Part shown: piece by piece, positions 42,373 to 53,708 of the stretch | Position numbering within the stretch: the stretch's first letter is position 1 | How the letters are laid out: each line of letters starts with the position of its first letter | Origin: Saitoella complicata NRRL Y-17804 | Taxonomy: Eukaryota > Ascomycota > Saitoellomycetes > Saitoellales > Saitoellaceae | Length of the DNA: 64,000 nt | NCBI RefSeq assembly: GCF_001661265.1 | Contig: NW_017567012.1 | Span: forward strand, 62,001 to 126,000 | Direction of reading: 5' to 3' | Translations under genes and position numbers: made by a program | The notes under the pieces: model-generated | Told to the model about the DNA's origin: nothing | The model's database searches: none | What the model saw: the letters and a program-made list of their open reading frames with translations, nothing else

Positions 42373-42769
42373 CCTAGGACCGTATGGACATTCTGAGTAA
42401 CGGAACCCACGCCATGATCTGGCGCTAGAGTAATCTATGATTGTGACGTGGATTACAAACTTGCCTGAGAGAAATCGTGTTTGATCCATGATTTTATCAC
42501 CTTGTAGGGTATGTTTGGGCTTTTCCAAGCTAAAAAAAAGATTGATTAAACCTGACCTAGTAAATCCTGATTTTCGCGAACGTAGGGGCTATTTGGACGG
42601 AACGGAGCATTCGTATGCACGAGTGCAAGTATTAATGTCTAGTAAGTATATATATTGTCTATGATATTGGATTTCAGAAGATTCAGATGTGTATGCGAAC
42701 GAAGCCCTGCGCCCTCGTGGTGTCATCCAAACGTGGCCGTGGCTTGGGAACACAAGCCTACACTATGGC

Positions 42770-44415
42770 CTAGCGTACAGCGTACTTCGACCAACTCCGG
42801 ATGTGCGCTCCGTATCTGTAGAAAATGAAAGGGATGGGAATCATTGCGACAGATAGGACAGAGGAATTGTTAGCTCGGCATAAAATCTCGAGAAGGTAGG
42901 AAACTTACAGGCTAAAAAGCTCGCCCCCCAATGATTTCCGATATGCGTAAAAAGCGGGGTAGTTGCAAGAACCCATCCTCCACTCGCGTTGTAGCGGACA
43001 AAGGTCAGGACGGCCAGAGCTGATGAAGCGTTCTTTCCGTAACTGTCGATACAATACTACATAGCAGGTTAGGTATCGCGAATCGTCAAGTTAATGTGAT
43101 GCTTTACCTGATACACAGCGATGAAGACGAACAAGAATCCAAAGCCCAGAGGAACACCACTCATCAGCGGACTCCAATACGAGACACTACTATAGCATGT
43201 CCAAGCAAGCCAAAACAAAGCGATGGGCATCATCAGACTTGTAGGCATAAGCTGCACCAGGCGAGTTTCCGGAGGCACGATATCAGTGCCAAGCCTCTGT
43301 CTCGTGCGATTTTCATGCCAGTACACCAACGGGGTAGTAGCGCAACATAAGAAAACGCCAACGATAATGGGAATGAAAGCAAGGCCTACTTCGCCGGTAT
43401 TGAAGTTGTAAACGCTGAAAATAAGAGGATATGCTTCGAAGTCACCAAACAAGACGATGTAAGCGACAGAGATATACCTGCAGAGAATGTTAGATCGCTC
43501 GTGCTCTCAATTCTTCGAGTTCACTTACAATGTCATGAAGATGATAATCGGTTCCCTGACCATAAACACGAAGGGCCGACTCATGGCAGTCTTAAACATA
43601 GCAACAGTCTGGTCTTCACTGAATTCTGCAGCTGCATGGTAACGCGAATCTCCGGTGGCCTTACGAAGCGCCTTTGCCTTCTTCCTGAGAATCGCATCTG
43701 CCAGCGTCTCAGGTGCAAATAAGACGACCAACACCAAAACTGCCATACCCCAAAAGAAAGTAACCCAGTAGGCCCATTTCCAACCTGCCTCTTGACAGAT
43801 CCAGCCACCGATCACTGGGCCCAAAAGAGGTCCTAGGAAACCGCAGCTAGCGAAAATGGGGAAGATCAGGGTACGCAATGACGGCGTGCACATGTCGGCA
43901 ATGGATCCACCCGCATTTGAAAGCGGTGTAGCGCCAAAGAAACCGGCGAAAAACCTGGTGATAATTAGAGTTTGAATGTTTGGAGCTAGGGCGCCGCCTA
44001 ACTCGAAGAGTGATGAAATCAGAAGAGTGGCGGAATAAACAGGTGCACGGCCGTATAGCTCACTGAGAGGCGCCAAGGGAAGGGCTCCGAAAGCAAAGCC
44101 AAACAGGAACACAGCTGTTTGCAGATTGGACGTCGCGTGACCAACTTTAAAATCGTCCTTCACGTACTCGATCGCAGCACTTGAGACGGAAGATGCGAAG
44201 GTGAGGTTCACCGTGAGCATACTCACGAGAAACACGGTGCGCAACTTCTTAGATAAAGGCCAGTTCTTGGGGTTGTCCAGATCATTGGGACCTTCGAACT
44301 CGACGAGGAAAACGTCCTTGCTCTCGGACAAATGGTCTGCTCCGACAGGTGTAGAGTCGCCGGTGAGAGTATCCGGCGGTGGAACAGGAGGGAGGTCTTC
44401 TTGATAATACGACAT
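42770..44415 (-). CDS. MFS drug:H+ antiporter-type transporter (DHA1)
   Basis: Exon 1 44415-43529, exon 2 43477-43108, exon 3 43056-42909, then a last exon ending at 42770. Product about 502 aa with 12 membrane spans. NDLDNPKNWPLSKKLRTVF is the pre-TM1 signature of fungal polyamine/drug DHA1 transporters; SELYGRAPVY is the loop 2-3 motif and GFLGPLLGPVIGGWI the antiporter motif of TM5. Substrate unknown. The last intron is odd: the only in-frame GT-AG choice is 35 nt (42908-42874), whereas a 59-nt intron ending in TG at 42850 fits local length and branch position better. Either gives MIPIPFIFYRYG as TM12. Confidence 0.85.
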
Positions 44416-44856
44416 GGCCGGATCCGCTGACCTGAACCGTCTGAGAAAAGTCGAAGCTCGTTATGGTAATTGGGATGTTCGAGGGATCCATTTTTTTCCA
44501 TAGCAGGATCGGTAATCCATGCCGGGTAGCCAGGGCGACGGTAGGTTATTTCGGCACACCTTATCCGTGCTCGTCCGTGCGCAAGTCGTCCAGGTTAGGC
44601 GATGACCAAGTCGGTCGATGAACCTTCCACCTCTTCCCCAGAGAACAGCATACCCTCTACTATCGCCAGAAAACAAAAACATACGAGCTGGAGAAAACCG
44701 ACGACTTATGGACCCGCCATACGTCATGGCCGTCGCCGGTGCTGCACAGCCATGCAGGGCTGATGTCGTACGTACGATCGCGCGCGTATACTGAACTGAA
44801 CTCAAAGAGACGAGATACGGGAGCATACAGTTCAGCATACAGCCCAGGATCACAAC
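44416..44856. other. Divergent promoter region, MFS / NBS1
   Basis: 441 nt between divergent starts. Open frames here are short and featureless. No repeat or RNA gene seen. Confidence 0.45.
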
Positions 44857-47410
44857 ATGGTATGGGTGCTCGAAGGTACAGACGGTGGCCATTTTGCCGG
44901 CAAGCTCCTTTGGCTACAGCCTGGGAAGATCTTCAGGCTTGGGCGTCCCAGTGCGACAAACCGTGCGTTACCTCATTGTGCGCTCCATTTCGCATGCTAA
45001 AGGTTGCTTCTGTAGAGGTGGACATTCCTGTGGAGCACAAGACGGTATCGAAGGCCCATCTTGAGATCACCATTGCCGTGCCGAATGAGGGAGACGTGGT
45101 GAGTAGGAATGACAGTGTCGACTTTACCCCCTGACTGACCACAAGCGCCTTTAGTCGCAACCATCCAAACGGTCCGAAATCACGGTAACAGACCTTAGCT
45201 CAAAGTTTGGGACAAGACTGGACGAGAGTGAAGTCACCGGACGTACGGTCAAGCTGGAAGGCCTCATTCATGTGTTGCATGTCGGAAAGTGTCATGAAGA
45301 TCTTCGGATGAGATGGATCCCTATCGTCTTTTGTCCCTCAGGATTGAAGAGTCCAGAGACCAAAGCTTTACAACAGAGACTGCAACCTTATGACATCAAG
45401 GTGGCCAAGGAATACAATGCCGAGACCACCCATATCTTGACCGCAAAGCGCAATACTGGAAAGGTCCTGCGTGCACTTATCGATGGGAAGTACGTGGTTT
45501 CTCCCACTTACATCGACGTCATACTGGAGAGTATTCCGTCTATAATCGTCGATTTCAACCTGCCAAACCCTCTGAATTACCTTCCGAGCGCCGTCGAGGA
45601 TCAAGATAGCTTATTCTCTCCAGACAACTTTGCCCCACGGCCAGAGAGAAAATCTGTCTTCCACAACTCCACATTCATCTTCTGCGACAAGAGGCAACAT
45701 GGACTACTGAGTGAGGCTATCGAAGCAGGCCAGGGACGTTCATTGTTCTACGACCTTGGCAATACCGCAACGGCCAAAGACTTAGCAGCTTTCGCAAACA
45801 AACACGCTAAGGGCGTGATTGTATCTCCAGTTGGAGCGGAGGACAAAATCCAACTTGCAGAAGAAGCAGCCAAAATCATCTGTCAAGCAACAATAACACA
45901 GGACAAGTTCCTGGATGCTGTCCTTACTGGAGATGCGTCAATCTTAGTCAGACCCATGGAGGTCGAGAACACCGGTTTTGGTGCGCAGAGAAGAGGTGGT
46001 ACGATTAACACGGAGGATTCCAGAGTTCCAGAAACGATCGCGGAAGCCCCCGTCAGTCATAGCAGCCGTGGGAAGCGCGATGCACCTCTTGGCACGGACT
46101 CACATGCTGCCCAGGTGCAGATTGTGGAGACTCTTCCAAGGCACACCATTACACGTGCAGACAAAGAGCAAGCTGCGAATGATACTGAGGCGTCAAACGT
46201 CGTGGTCTCAACGATTCCCCAAACATTACCACCCGCTGATGCCCCAGTCGATGATCCCGATTCAGCACCAGCATCGCGCCCGACATCACAAGAAGGTGGT
46301 CCAGTCAACAAGAGAGTCAGAACGCGACTAACCACAAAACCGTCTGATATTCTTGATGATCTGTTTTCCTTCAAACCGCCATTAACGCAAAGAACGGGTA
46401 CTAGCGCGGCTTCGCAAAGGACGACTGGGGCGACGCAAAGCAAAGCAGCTGCTGCTGAAAGTCAGCGTGCACCTTTGAATGATGATATCTTTGGCCTTTC
46501 CCAAATGTCTCGCACCCTTGCCGGGCAAGCAGCAAGTCAGCCAGCTCCGTCTCAGAGTATAGCAAATACGCCAATGCCTCACAAGCGTTCGCGCCCTGTC
46601 GCAGAAGAAGAAGAGGAAGACTACGATATCGCACCCGCCGCGACAGCCCTCAAAAGACGCAAACTCGAACAGGAATTACGCGAGGCAGCGACTCAAAGCT
46701 CCGCGACGCCGCAACTTCAGGCTGCACCTTCGCAAGCCGTACCAGAAACCCAAGATGCAGCCAGTGGAAAGAGCAAGAAACGCAAGGCCGATGATAAACC
46801 TGATGACATGATCTTAGCTGTGGCACGAGAAGCCAAGAGGAAGAAGGAAGCCGCGGCCGAAAACGAGAAGGAAGACCTCCTTCAAAGCATAAAGGACATG
46901 GAAGGGCTACGAAATATGGGCACGGTGGAGTATTTCAAGATTGATCCTACTAGACTTGGCGGAGATCAGTGGCGACGTGGAGAGAGGAGTTCTCGGTGGA
47001 AGCCAGAGTGGGATGGGCGACCAAATTATAAGAAGTTCCGAAGGGCTGAGCGCGTCACTCCTACGGGGCCTACATCGTTCGTCCGTATGGTCGAGCACAA
47101 GTCGAAGGATTTTGGGATCGGGGACGGCTACTGGATGGCCGGCGAGGCGCCCAGAGCAGCCAAGAGTGCAGTTCGATCTTCGGCCGCCCGCTCTCAAAAA
47201 CAGGCGTCACCGGCTGGGGACTACAACAGTATGCAGGATGATACACAGTTCTCCTATCGTCGATCTACGTCGCGGAATACTCAGGCATTATCGGCGGATT
47301 CGGGGCCATCTACCATTACAAAGAAACCACCTCTGTTCATGCCCCAAGATAGCGATAAAGAGGACAGTGATGACGAGGACGATTTGAAGTTTAAGTTCAA
47401 GAAGCGTTAG
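44857..47410 (+). CDS. NBS1: Nbs1/nibrin, MRN complex subunit
   Basis: Exons 44857-44962, 45016-45098 and 45155-47410 (introns 53 and 56 nt) give 814 aa. An N-terminal FHA domain (KIFRLGRPS, VSKAHLEI, LSSKFGTRLD) runs into tandem BRCT repeats (about 110-320; PYDIKVAKEYNAETTHILTA; NSTFIFCDKRQHGLLSEAIE). The rest is disordered and Ser/Gln-rich. PNYKKFRRAERVTP near residue 690 matches the Mre11-binding motif, and the extreme C-terminus DDEDDLKFKFKKR matches the acidic-plus-FxF Tel1/ATM-binding motif. Nbs1 links Mre11-Rad50 to Tel1 signalling at DNA breaks. Splicing of the first intron to the TAG at 45014-45015 gives the best FHA match. Confidence 0.88.
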
Positions 47411-48005
47411 GTTAAATGTCGATACCCAATGTATTGGAGTCCACATAGGATGTACTGTACTTAAATGTACCTGGGAACGAATTGGTTGAGGCACCGCGCC
47501 AGTACTACTCTCAGTTGCACTATAGTTTATGCATGCGCCCCTGCGCACGCCCTGTAAATGACCATTTCATCCACAATGTGATCTATTCAGAGGCCCAGGC
47601 GTAGCGGGAGGGGTGTTACCGACGGTATCCATCCCTGGACTGCTTGAATTTTACGGTTTGGTGGTTACCTTGAGCACCGTGGTGGGACCTGCATCCACAA
47701 ACTATATTGCAACTGAGAGTAGTAGCTGCGTAGGGCCCGTAGGGACTTGTGATATGAGCCATGACGACCCGTATAACCTGGATCTGAACTCTCTTCCCCC
47801 TTGCGCTGTCGATCGGTGATGTGGTTGGTTAAAAAAGAAGGAACCGGTCGACCGCGAGGAGAGGGCGGATAGTTCTGTAGACCCGCCGTCTTAGATAGTG
47901 GTAATTCATCTTCATACTCCCAAACTTGATTATTCCGTTGTGTTACTGCTCATCCGTGCTCATCCGGATTTAGGTACACCTGGCGCTGTTGTTCTACTTT
48001 TCTAA
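47411..48005. other. Convergent intergenic region, NBS1 / ABC transporter
   Basis: 595 nt between two stop codons. A 68-codon plus-strand frame (47613-47819) has no domain or splice support. I see no RNA gene or repeat. Confidence 0.45.
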
Positions 48006-51000
48006 CTAACCTCCATGATTCGCCTTAAGCAATCCGTAAAGTTCGCCCTTTCTTCGAACGAGCTCCACAAATGTCCCCGACTCCACCAGATCACCGTTCT
48101 TCATGACGATGATTTTGTCCGCCATGCGCATCATATCCTCCTTATGCGTAACAATGACAGTTGTACGTGAAGCACTTTTGACAAACGAAGAAATGGCTTG
48201 CATAACCAAATAAGCAGATTCAGAGTCCAGAGCACTTGTGCATTCATCCAGAATCAAGATGCGGGGATCACGAACGAGAGCACGTGCGATAGCTATGCGT
48301 TGTTTTTGACCTCCAGAAAGGTTCCCGCCGTCCGCGCCCAGGCGAGTGGCATAACCTTCTGGTAAAGAGATGATGAAGTCGTGGATGCATGCTGCCCTTG
48401 CGGCTCGCTCGATATCAGTTTGGTCATACGTATCCGGCCCATATGCAATATTTTCTGCGATTGTCGCATCGAACAACATGGGAGTCTGACTGACGATGGC
48501 CATCTTGCTCCGCAACCAAACCGTGTTTAACGACCCAATACAAGAGCCGTCGATACTGGCTTTTCCCCATGACTCCATATCTGGCAGGCGATAGAGGCGC
48601 TGGAGCAGCCCGATGATAGTCGACTTGCCGGATCCAGACAGCCCCACAATAGCAACTGTCTCTTGAGGGGCTATGTCGAAGCTCACGTTGCGTAATGCGA
48701 GCTGCGGCTTAGTTGGCGAGGTGGTATCTCCTGATGGATATGCAAAGCTCACGTTGTCAAACTTGATTGTGCCCCGCAGTGGGAAACGCACTTCTCCAAC
48801 ACCTTCCTGCGATGTTCGGGGAAGATTGACGAGGTTATGCACATTCTTCGCACCTTCCTTGCTTTTGCTGATCTGCGGCACCATGCCAATGGTCTGCGAT
48901 GCCGTGGTAAACGAGAAGAGAATGAGCGTTACAACTGTCAACATCGTAGTGACAGAGTAGGTATGCTTCGCAATCAAAACCCCGCTGTACCAGAACATCA
49001 AAGCCTTCGTTAAGTGTTCCATACCTTCCAATAAACCGTAACCCATGCCGGTGTATAAAGATTTGCGCATACCGGCCATACGTGCAGCATCCACCGATCT
49101 ATCGTAGCGGTTCTTAAAGTACGCCTCGAGACCGAGGACCCTGATCGTTTGAAGTTTGAACACGGACTCGTGTAATGCCCCACCCGCACTGGTGGAAGCC
49201 TCCTTGCACCTTCCTTCGCATTTGTCTGTTATCCATGTATAGAGTGTTGTAGCCAAGTACATTGCTGGTGCCAAAGATACACCAACGGCCGTGAGTTGCC
49301 AACCAGTAGCAAACGACCAAACAACACCGAGCAAAACCATTGCACCAGCAATGATATAGGCTCCAGCAAAGCGACCCACAATGTTGCGCATTTCCTCCGC
49401 ATCGTTGATGATGTACTGCGAAATAGTAGCTGCGCTGTTGTACGTACCAGGCGACTTGTCGTCAAACCACGATTTATCCTGGGCTAGAACGCTGACGAGA
49501 GCATCCACACGAGCTGTATCAACCCACGACTGAGCTGCGGATTCGAGAAGATAGACCTTGGCGTACGTTGAGAGTCCGTCAACCAGAGAGATTCCAAGTA
49601 CGGCCAAAGACCATTTGGTAGATTGCGAAGAGTCTCCAGCAGAGGAGATAAAGGTAGCGAGGAGCTTTGCAAGACAGAATGAGAAGATGGGAGTGGCAAA
49701 TCCATTCACCACACAGGCTACGAAACCACCGACAAGACCAACCTTCTCTTTCACAGAAGGCCAAGCCGTGATAAAGATACTGACAATCGACTTGGATTTC
49801 GTTTTAGACCTTTTCGCCTCGACGAATTTCTCAGTGATGGTATGTTTGTCATGCTGATCCAGGAGAATGCCCGAATTCACTGAATTCCTCAATCGCGTTT
49901 CCCTCATTTCTTCACCACGCAATCGCCCTGTATTTGTCCCAAGATTCAGTAGATCTGCAGAAGCAGTGACGCAGTCATTAACCACCTCAGAAATGTTGTT
50001 CATGCTGCCCATTTGACTTCCACCAAGCATGGTTAACGGTCGTGGGGTCATACTCAACCTGTTCAGTGCCTTGGTCGAGGCCTGGCTTTCGGATGTCTTC
50101 ATGCTTGACTGAATCCAGCTAGTCGGGAGGACACTTAGCCTCGACCCTCCGACGAAAGCGCTAGCTATCGCATGGGGTGCAAGCTGCGGCTGCGACCTCG
50201 ATGTAGTCATACCCGGTCTTGTTACAAGTGATGATAACCGGTGCGCCACATTGGGCTCCGATTTCGACGTACTCATGCCCATACGAGAGCCCGGCCGTCC
50301 CGCCCGGGTCATCGTTTTCTGACTCCAATCATCCGCGTCTTCAGTCTCCTTGTCGTTGTCCCCACGACCTTGAGCAAGGCTGTAAAAGTGACCATGCTCA
50401 TCCTCCATCAGCTCATGACGGTAGCCTTCCTGCACAAGCTTACCGCCCTTCAAGACATACGCAAAGTCGTCCTCCTTGATCTGCGAAATGTCATGCGTAA
50501 TGACAATTGTAGTCTTGTTCTTCCTCCACTTGCGAATCGCCTCGTTCACGAGTCCTCGACTGATGTAATCCAACGCACTGGTGGCTTCGTCCAAGATGAG
50601 AACAGGTGCATCGCGAACGTAAGCACGGGCAATGGCGACTCGCTGCTTCTGACCTCCACTCAAGCTACCTTCGTCAATGAGGGTATCCAGACCATCTGGC
50701 AGGTTGGCCACTGTTTCTTGCAGTAACGCCATCTGCACAGCTTCTTTGACCTGATCAAGCGTGACATGCATGAATCCAGATCCGCCTTTGCCGAAGGCGA
50801 TGTTCTTGAAGATACTCTCACGGAAGAGCACGTTCTGCTGTTGAACAACGCTGATGTTCGTATATAGCCAAGACGACTTGAGCGTCTGAATTGCATTGTC
50901 ATCGATGTGAATGTTGCCGGCGGCAGGATCGTATAACCGGAGGAGAAGGGCGGTCAATGTGGATTTACCGGACCCCGACGAGCCGACGACGTACGTTGTC

Positions 51001-52478
51001 TCGCCAGAAGGAAAGAAGACACTGACGTCGTCGAGTACAAGCTGGTCAGGTCTTGAAGGGTATGCAAAGCTTACATGCTTGAACTCAATGTCGCCATGCA
51101 CTGTATCAAGTTGTACACCACCTTGTAGCGGTTGAATACGCCTTCCTTCCTCGTCCAATGTTTCCATCAGACGACGCAATTCGTCACCCGCGGCCTTCCC
51201 CTTCTCGAGGACGACCATCTGAGGGGAGATGTTCTGCAAGGTATTGCAAGCTGTCAAGCAAGACCAGAACACCGTCATAACATCACCTGACGAGAACTTG
51301 CCTTTCCTGACGAGATACGATCCAAACCAGAAGCCTTGCACGAACATGGCCAGTACAATGAATCTTATCACACCATGTTGGAAAGCGGAGACATTACATA
51401 AAGCTCGGTAAGAGCGAGCAGCGCTTGCAATGACGCCTGAAAACTTGTCTGTCTCACCTTTCTGCCCGTTGAAGGCCTTGACGGTGGTAATCGCAGCAAC
51501 AGCCCTGCTCACGATGCTGGAAGCATTGGATAGATAGCCCTTCTCCTCTTCGATATGTTTCTGTAATCGCGGCGTGAAGACAGTGATTACAACGATCACA
51601 AATGGGATCGAAGCCAAGATAACAAGCGTTAACGACCAAGAGTGCCAAAACGCCACAGCTAGAGACAAAACGCAGGTAACTAGTGACTGAATGATTGAGC
51701 CCAGAGGAAACGAAGTCGATGTCTGTAGATCCTCCACCAACTTCTGACAGCGCGTAGTCAGTCCACCCACGCCTTCCTCTCGAAGGTCATACCACATCAT
51801 ATTCTTCCCAACCAAACCCTCAAACAGCTTCATACGCGCTCGAAAAGCCTGAGCCTCACCGAACGCTTGCCAAGCGGCCATGAAGAGCCATCCAAAAAAC
51901 AGACTGATTACACCCAACACCGTGAAGCCGGTGACATACTTGTTCGTCTCACTCGTAAGCTCTGAGGTGTCGATCAGGCCGATGGAAAAGAGCGAAAAGC
52001 CGTTAAAGATGCGACCGAGCAGGATAGTCATGACCGGCATCAGAACTCCGTTCAGTGTCGCAGTTACCACGGCGCAAAGCAGCGGAATCATATCAGATCT
52101 GTCGGTGAAGTAGAAAATGGCTTTGAACGGCGGCGGTGGAAGCTGCCGTGTAGATGATTCCGAAGTAGTCGGCGACGGCGGCACAACCTCCTCCTCCTCT
52201 CCCTCCTCACTTCCCTCCACCACATCCATCTCGACAGTAACCCGATCCTTCTCACTGTCCCTCACAATCGGCGCAACCGAATCCGTCGGCGAAAACGGCA
52301 CATCGCTAAACACCCCAGTTGACGTATCCGGACTTTGCGGAATGGTAGGCAAATCAACCAATCCTAACCCACGATCCCGAAAATGCGCTTCAAGCCTCGA
52401 ATCCGCCAGCGGACCCGAGATCGAACTCTTCTTCCACGCATGGTATTTCGAGGTTCTGTAGGAGCGTTTACCGCCCAT
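48006..52478 (-). CDS. Full-size ABC transporter, ABCB/Ste6-like
   Basis: Intronless, 1,490 aa from the ATG at 52478 (an in-frame ATG at 52538 adds 20 residues). Layout TMD1-NBD1-TMD2-NBD2 after a 110-residue hydrophilic N-terminus. Walker A motifs are VVGSSGSGKST and IVGLSGSGKST, signatures LSGGQKQRVAIARA and LSGGQKQRIAIARA, Walker B VLILDEATSALD and ILILDECTSALD. A long Ser/Arg-rich linker (about 720-880) joins the halves. The arrangement and linker fit the fungal Ste6/a-factor exporter group of ABCB proteins, but multidrug ABCB transporters look alike; no pheromone gene is nearby. Confidence 0.88.
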   Translation of the reverse strand: MGGKRSYRTSKYHAWKKSSISGPLADSRLEAHFRDRGLGLVDLPTIPQSPDTSTGVFSDVPFSPTDSVAPIVRDSEKDRVTVEMDVVEGSEEGEEEEVVPPSPTTSESSTRQLPPPPFKAIFYFTDRSDMIPLLCAVVTATLNGVLMPVMTILLGRIFNGFSLFSIGLIDTSELTSETNKYVTGFTVLGVISLFFGWLFMAAWQAFGEAQAFRARMKLFEGLVGKNMMWYDLREEGVGGLTTRCQKLVEDLQTSTSFPLGSIIQSLVTCVLSLAVAFWHSWSLTLVILASIPFVIVVITVFTPRLQKHIEEEKGYLSNASSIVSRAVAAITTVKAFNGQKGETDKFSGVIASAARSYRALCNVSAFQHGVIRFIVLAMFVQGFWFGSYLVRKGKFSSGDVMTVFWSCLTACNTLQNISPQMVVLEKGKAAGDELRRLMETLDEEGRRIQPLQGGVQLDTVHGDIEFKHVSFAYPSRPDQLVLDDVSVFFPSGETTYVVGSSGSGKSTLTALLLRLYDPAAGNIHIDDNAIQTLKSSWLYTNISVVQQQNVLFRESIFKNIAFGKGGSGFMHVTLDQVKEAVQMALLQETVANLPDGLDTLIDEGSLSGGQKQRVAIARAYVRDAPVLILDEATSALDYISRGLVNEAIRKWRKNKTTIVITHDISQIKEDDFAYVLKGGKLVQEGYRHELMEDEHGHFYSLAQGRGDNDKETEDADDWSQKTMTRAGRPGSRMGMSTSKSEPNVAHRLSSLVTRPGMTTSRSQPQLAPHAIASAFVGGSRLSVLPTSWIQSSMKTSESQASTKALNRLSMTPRPLTMLGGSQMGSMNNISEVVNDCVTASADLLNLGTNTGRLRGEEMRETRLRNSVNSGILLDQHDKHTITEKFVEAKRSKTKSKSIVSIFITAWPSVKEKVGLVGGFVACVVNGFATPIFSFCLAKLLATFISSAGDSSQSTKWSLAVLGISLVDGLSTYAKVYLLESAAQSWVDTARVDALVSVLAQDKSWFDDKSPGTYNSAATISQYIINDAEEMRNIVGRFAGAYIIAGAMVLLGVVWSFATGWQLTAVGVSLAPAMYLATTLYTWITDKCEGRCKEASTSAGGALHESVFKLQTIRVLGLEAYFKNRYDRSVDAARMAGMRKSLYTGMGYGLLEGMEHLTKALMFWYSGVLIAKHTYSVTTMLTVVTLILFSFTTASQTIGMVPQISKSKEGAKNVHNLVNLPRTSQEGVGEVRFPLRGTIKFDNVSFAYPSGDTTSPTKPQLALRNVSFDIAPQETVAIVGLSGSGKSTIIGLLQRLYRLPDMESWGKASIDGSCIGSLNTVWLRSKMAIVSQTPMLFDATIAENIAYGPDTYDQTDIERAARAACIHDFIISLPEGYATRLGADGGNLSGGQKQRIAIARALVRDPRILILDECTSALDSESAYLVMQAISSFVKSASRTTVIVTHKEDMMRMADKIIVMKNGDLVESGTFVELVRRKGELYGLLKANHGG

Positions 52479-52895
52479 GACTTCGAATTCGATGTCGCGA
52501 CGTCGTACGAAATGTGCGACTGCGAAACTACGGCGCAAGGCATCGCGTACAAGTATCAGATATCAAGCCCTTTGTTTCATGATTTCATGCTGTTAACGGG
52601 CGGCTTCGGGCGTACGAAGGTGTACCGGAGAAGCATTGGTCGTGTTTGTATTGTTCAGTTTGGATTGTTCCCCGAGATGAATGCTGCAAGCACCCCACCA
52701 TGTGCGCGCGGGCTCAACTGCCCGAAAGTGAGGACACTGCATCGTTCCCAAAGATAAACGCAATCATTTTGACGCTCTACCTGCACTCCTTCACCTTGAA
52801 GGGTCTTTGTGATTCCAAGTTTTGCTATTCGCGCGCACTTGCATTTCGCGTCAAGAATTTTGCACACAGCAGTAGACTATCACCCACCTCCCTCA

Positions 52896-52914
52896 TCGTC
52901 GTCGTCGTCGTCGT
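52896..52914. repeat. (CGT)n microsatellite
   Basis: About six units of CGT, followed by imperfect CGTT units, in the upstream region of the ABC transporter. Confidence 0.8.
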
Positions 52915-53585
52915 TCGTCGTTCACGGCCGTGCCGGAACGCTTAGTATACGGCCGTTTACATGTATTGCTTTGTGAACGGCCGCTGCGGAGCGCTTCGGA
53001 TACGGGCATTGTGGATCACTTCAGCTGATACAGCTTGTATCGTATTCAACCCAAACTGGGCATATGATCGCTGTTGATGAATGGATGGTACTGTTCCAGT
53101 GGTATGGATTCCGTAGGTTTGTAAAAGCAAGTCCTCCCAGCACCACATACCAGTTATTGCCAAGCGTAGGAGAGTACTTTGTCAACCCGCATCATCCACT
53201 CTCTTCGACCGTCGCCTCGACCCTCACCAACCGAACCTGCTTCCGCTGTGTGATCCGAGTCACCACGTCACGGAAAAACTTGATGTTCAATTTGAGACGG
53301 GCCATATCCAATGGTTGTGTCGTTAGGTGCCTCCGAGCCATGTACCATGGGTGCTGCAGGTGACGAGAAAGGACTTGGCCCCATTTCTCACGTAAAGGGT
53401 AGCTTGCTGCCGTGCGCGGCTGATATATCACCAGCGTAGACAAGCGCGACCGAGGAGTCGTGGGAAAGTCGAGGAGAGAGGAGCAGGTTACGAAATTGGT
53501 ATAAAAGGATTAAGAAATTAATATCCAAACACGAAGAAGTCCATGAAAAAACAGGCCGTCGCTATCAGTACAAAGTACACTCATT

Positions 53586-53611
53586 ACTCATACTCATACT
53601 CATACTCATAC
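53586..53611. repeat. (ACTCAT)4 microsatellite
   Basis: Four complete hexamer units plus two bases, about 100 nt downstream of the Rds1-like stop codon. Confidence 0.85.
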
Positions 53612-53708
53612 AGAAACCAGCCGTATGCTCGTCCGCTTGCATACTTTGTCAAGCATAAACAGCAACCAGCCAGTTCGCTTTCCAATGTCTATAACGTTGA
53701 CTTGACGC

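Larger units (their letters stand above)
38848..42769. other. AT-rich repeat island without intact genes
   Basis: About 3.9 kb between ISM1 and the MFS gene. Stop codons are dense in all frames and the same words (ATCATGGATTAC, TAATCCATGA, GGGTAGTC) recur on both strands. The sub-elements I can delimit are listed separately. The remaining stretches (38,848-39,226; 40,050-40,300; 41,170-41,386; 42,480-42,769) show fragments of the same words but no clear ends. Confidence 0.75.
52479..53708. other. 1.2-kb intergenic region with two microsatellites
   Basis: Lies between the ABC transporter start and the Rds1-like stop. Contains a CGT run (about 52,896-52,914) and an ACTCAT run (53,586-53,611). 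A minus-strand open frame at 53192-53443 lacks an ATG and a recognisable domain. No gene supported. Confidence 0.45.

Noticed and set aside
38848-42769. CRISPR-like array or centromere core in the repeat island
   Set aside because: The repeats are dispersed, inverted and of uneven spacing, not regular direct repeats with spacers. The region is only about 4 kb and is flanked closely by housekeeping genes.
53192-53443. Minus-strand open frame of 83 codons upstream of the ABC transporter
   Set aside because: No in-frame ATG at its start, no family resemblance and no splice support; the opposite strand is equally open.
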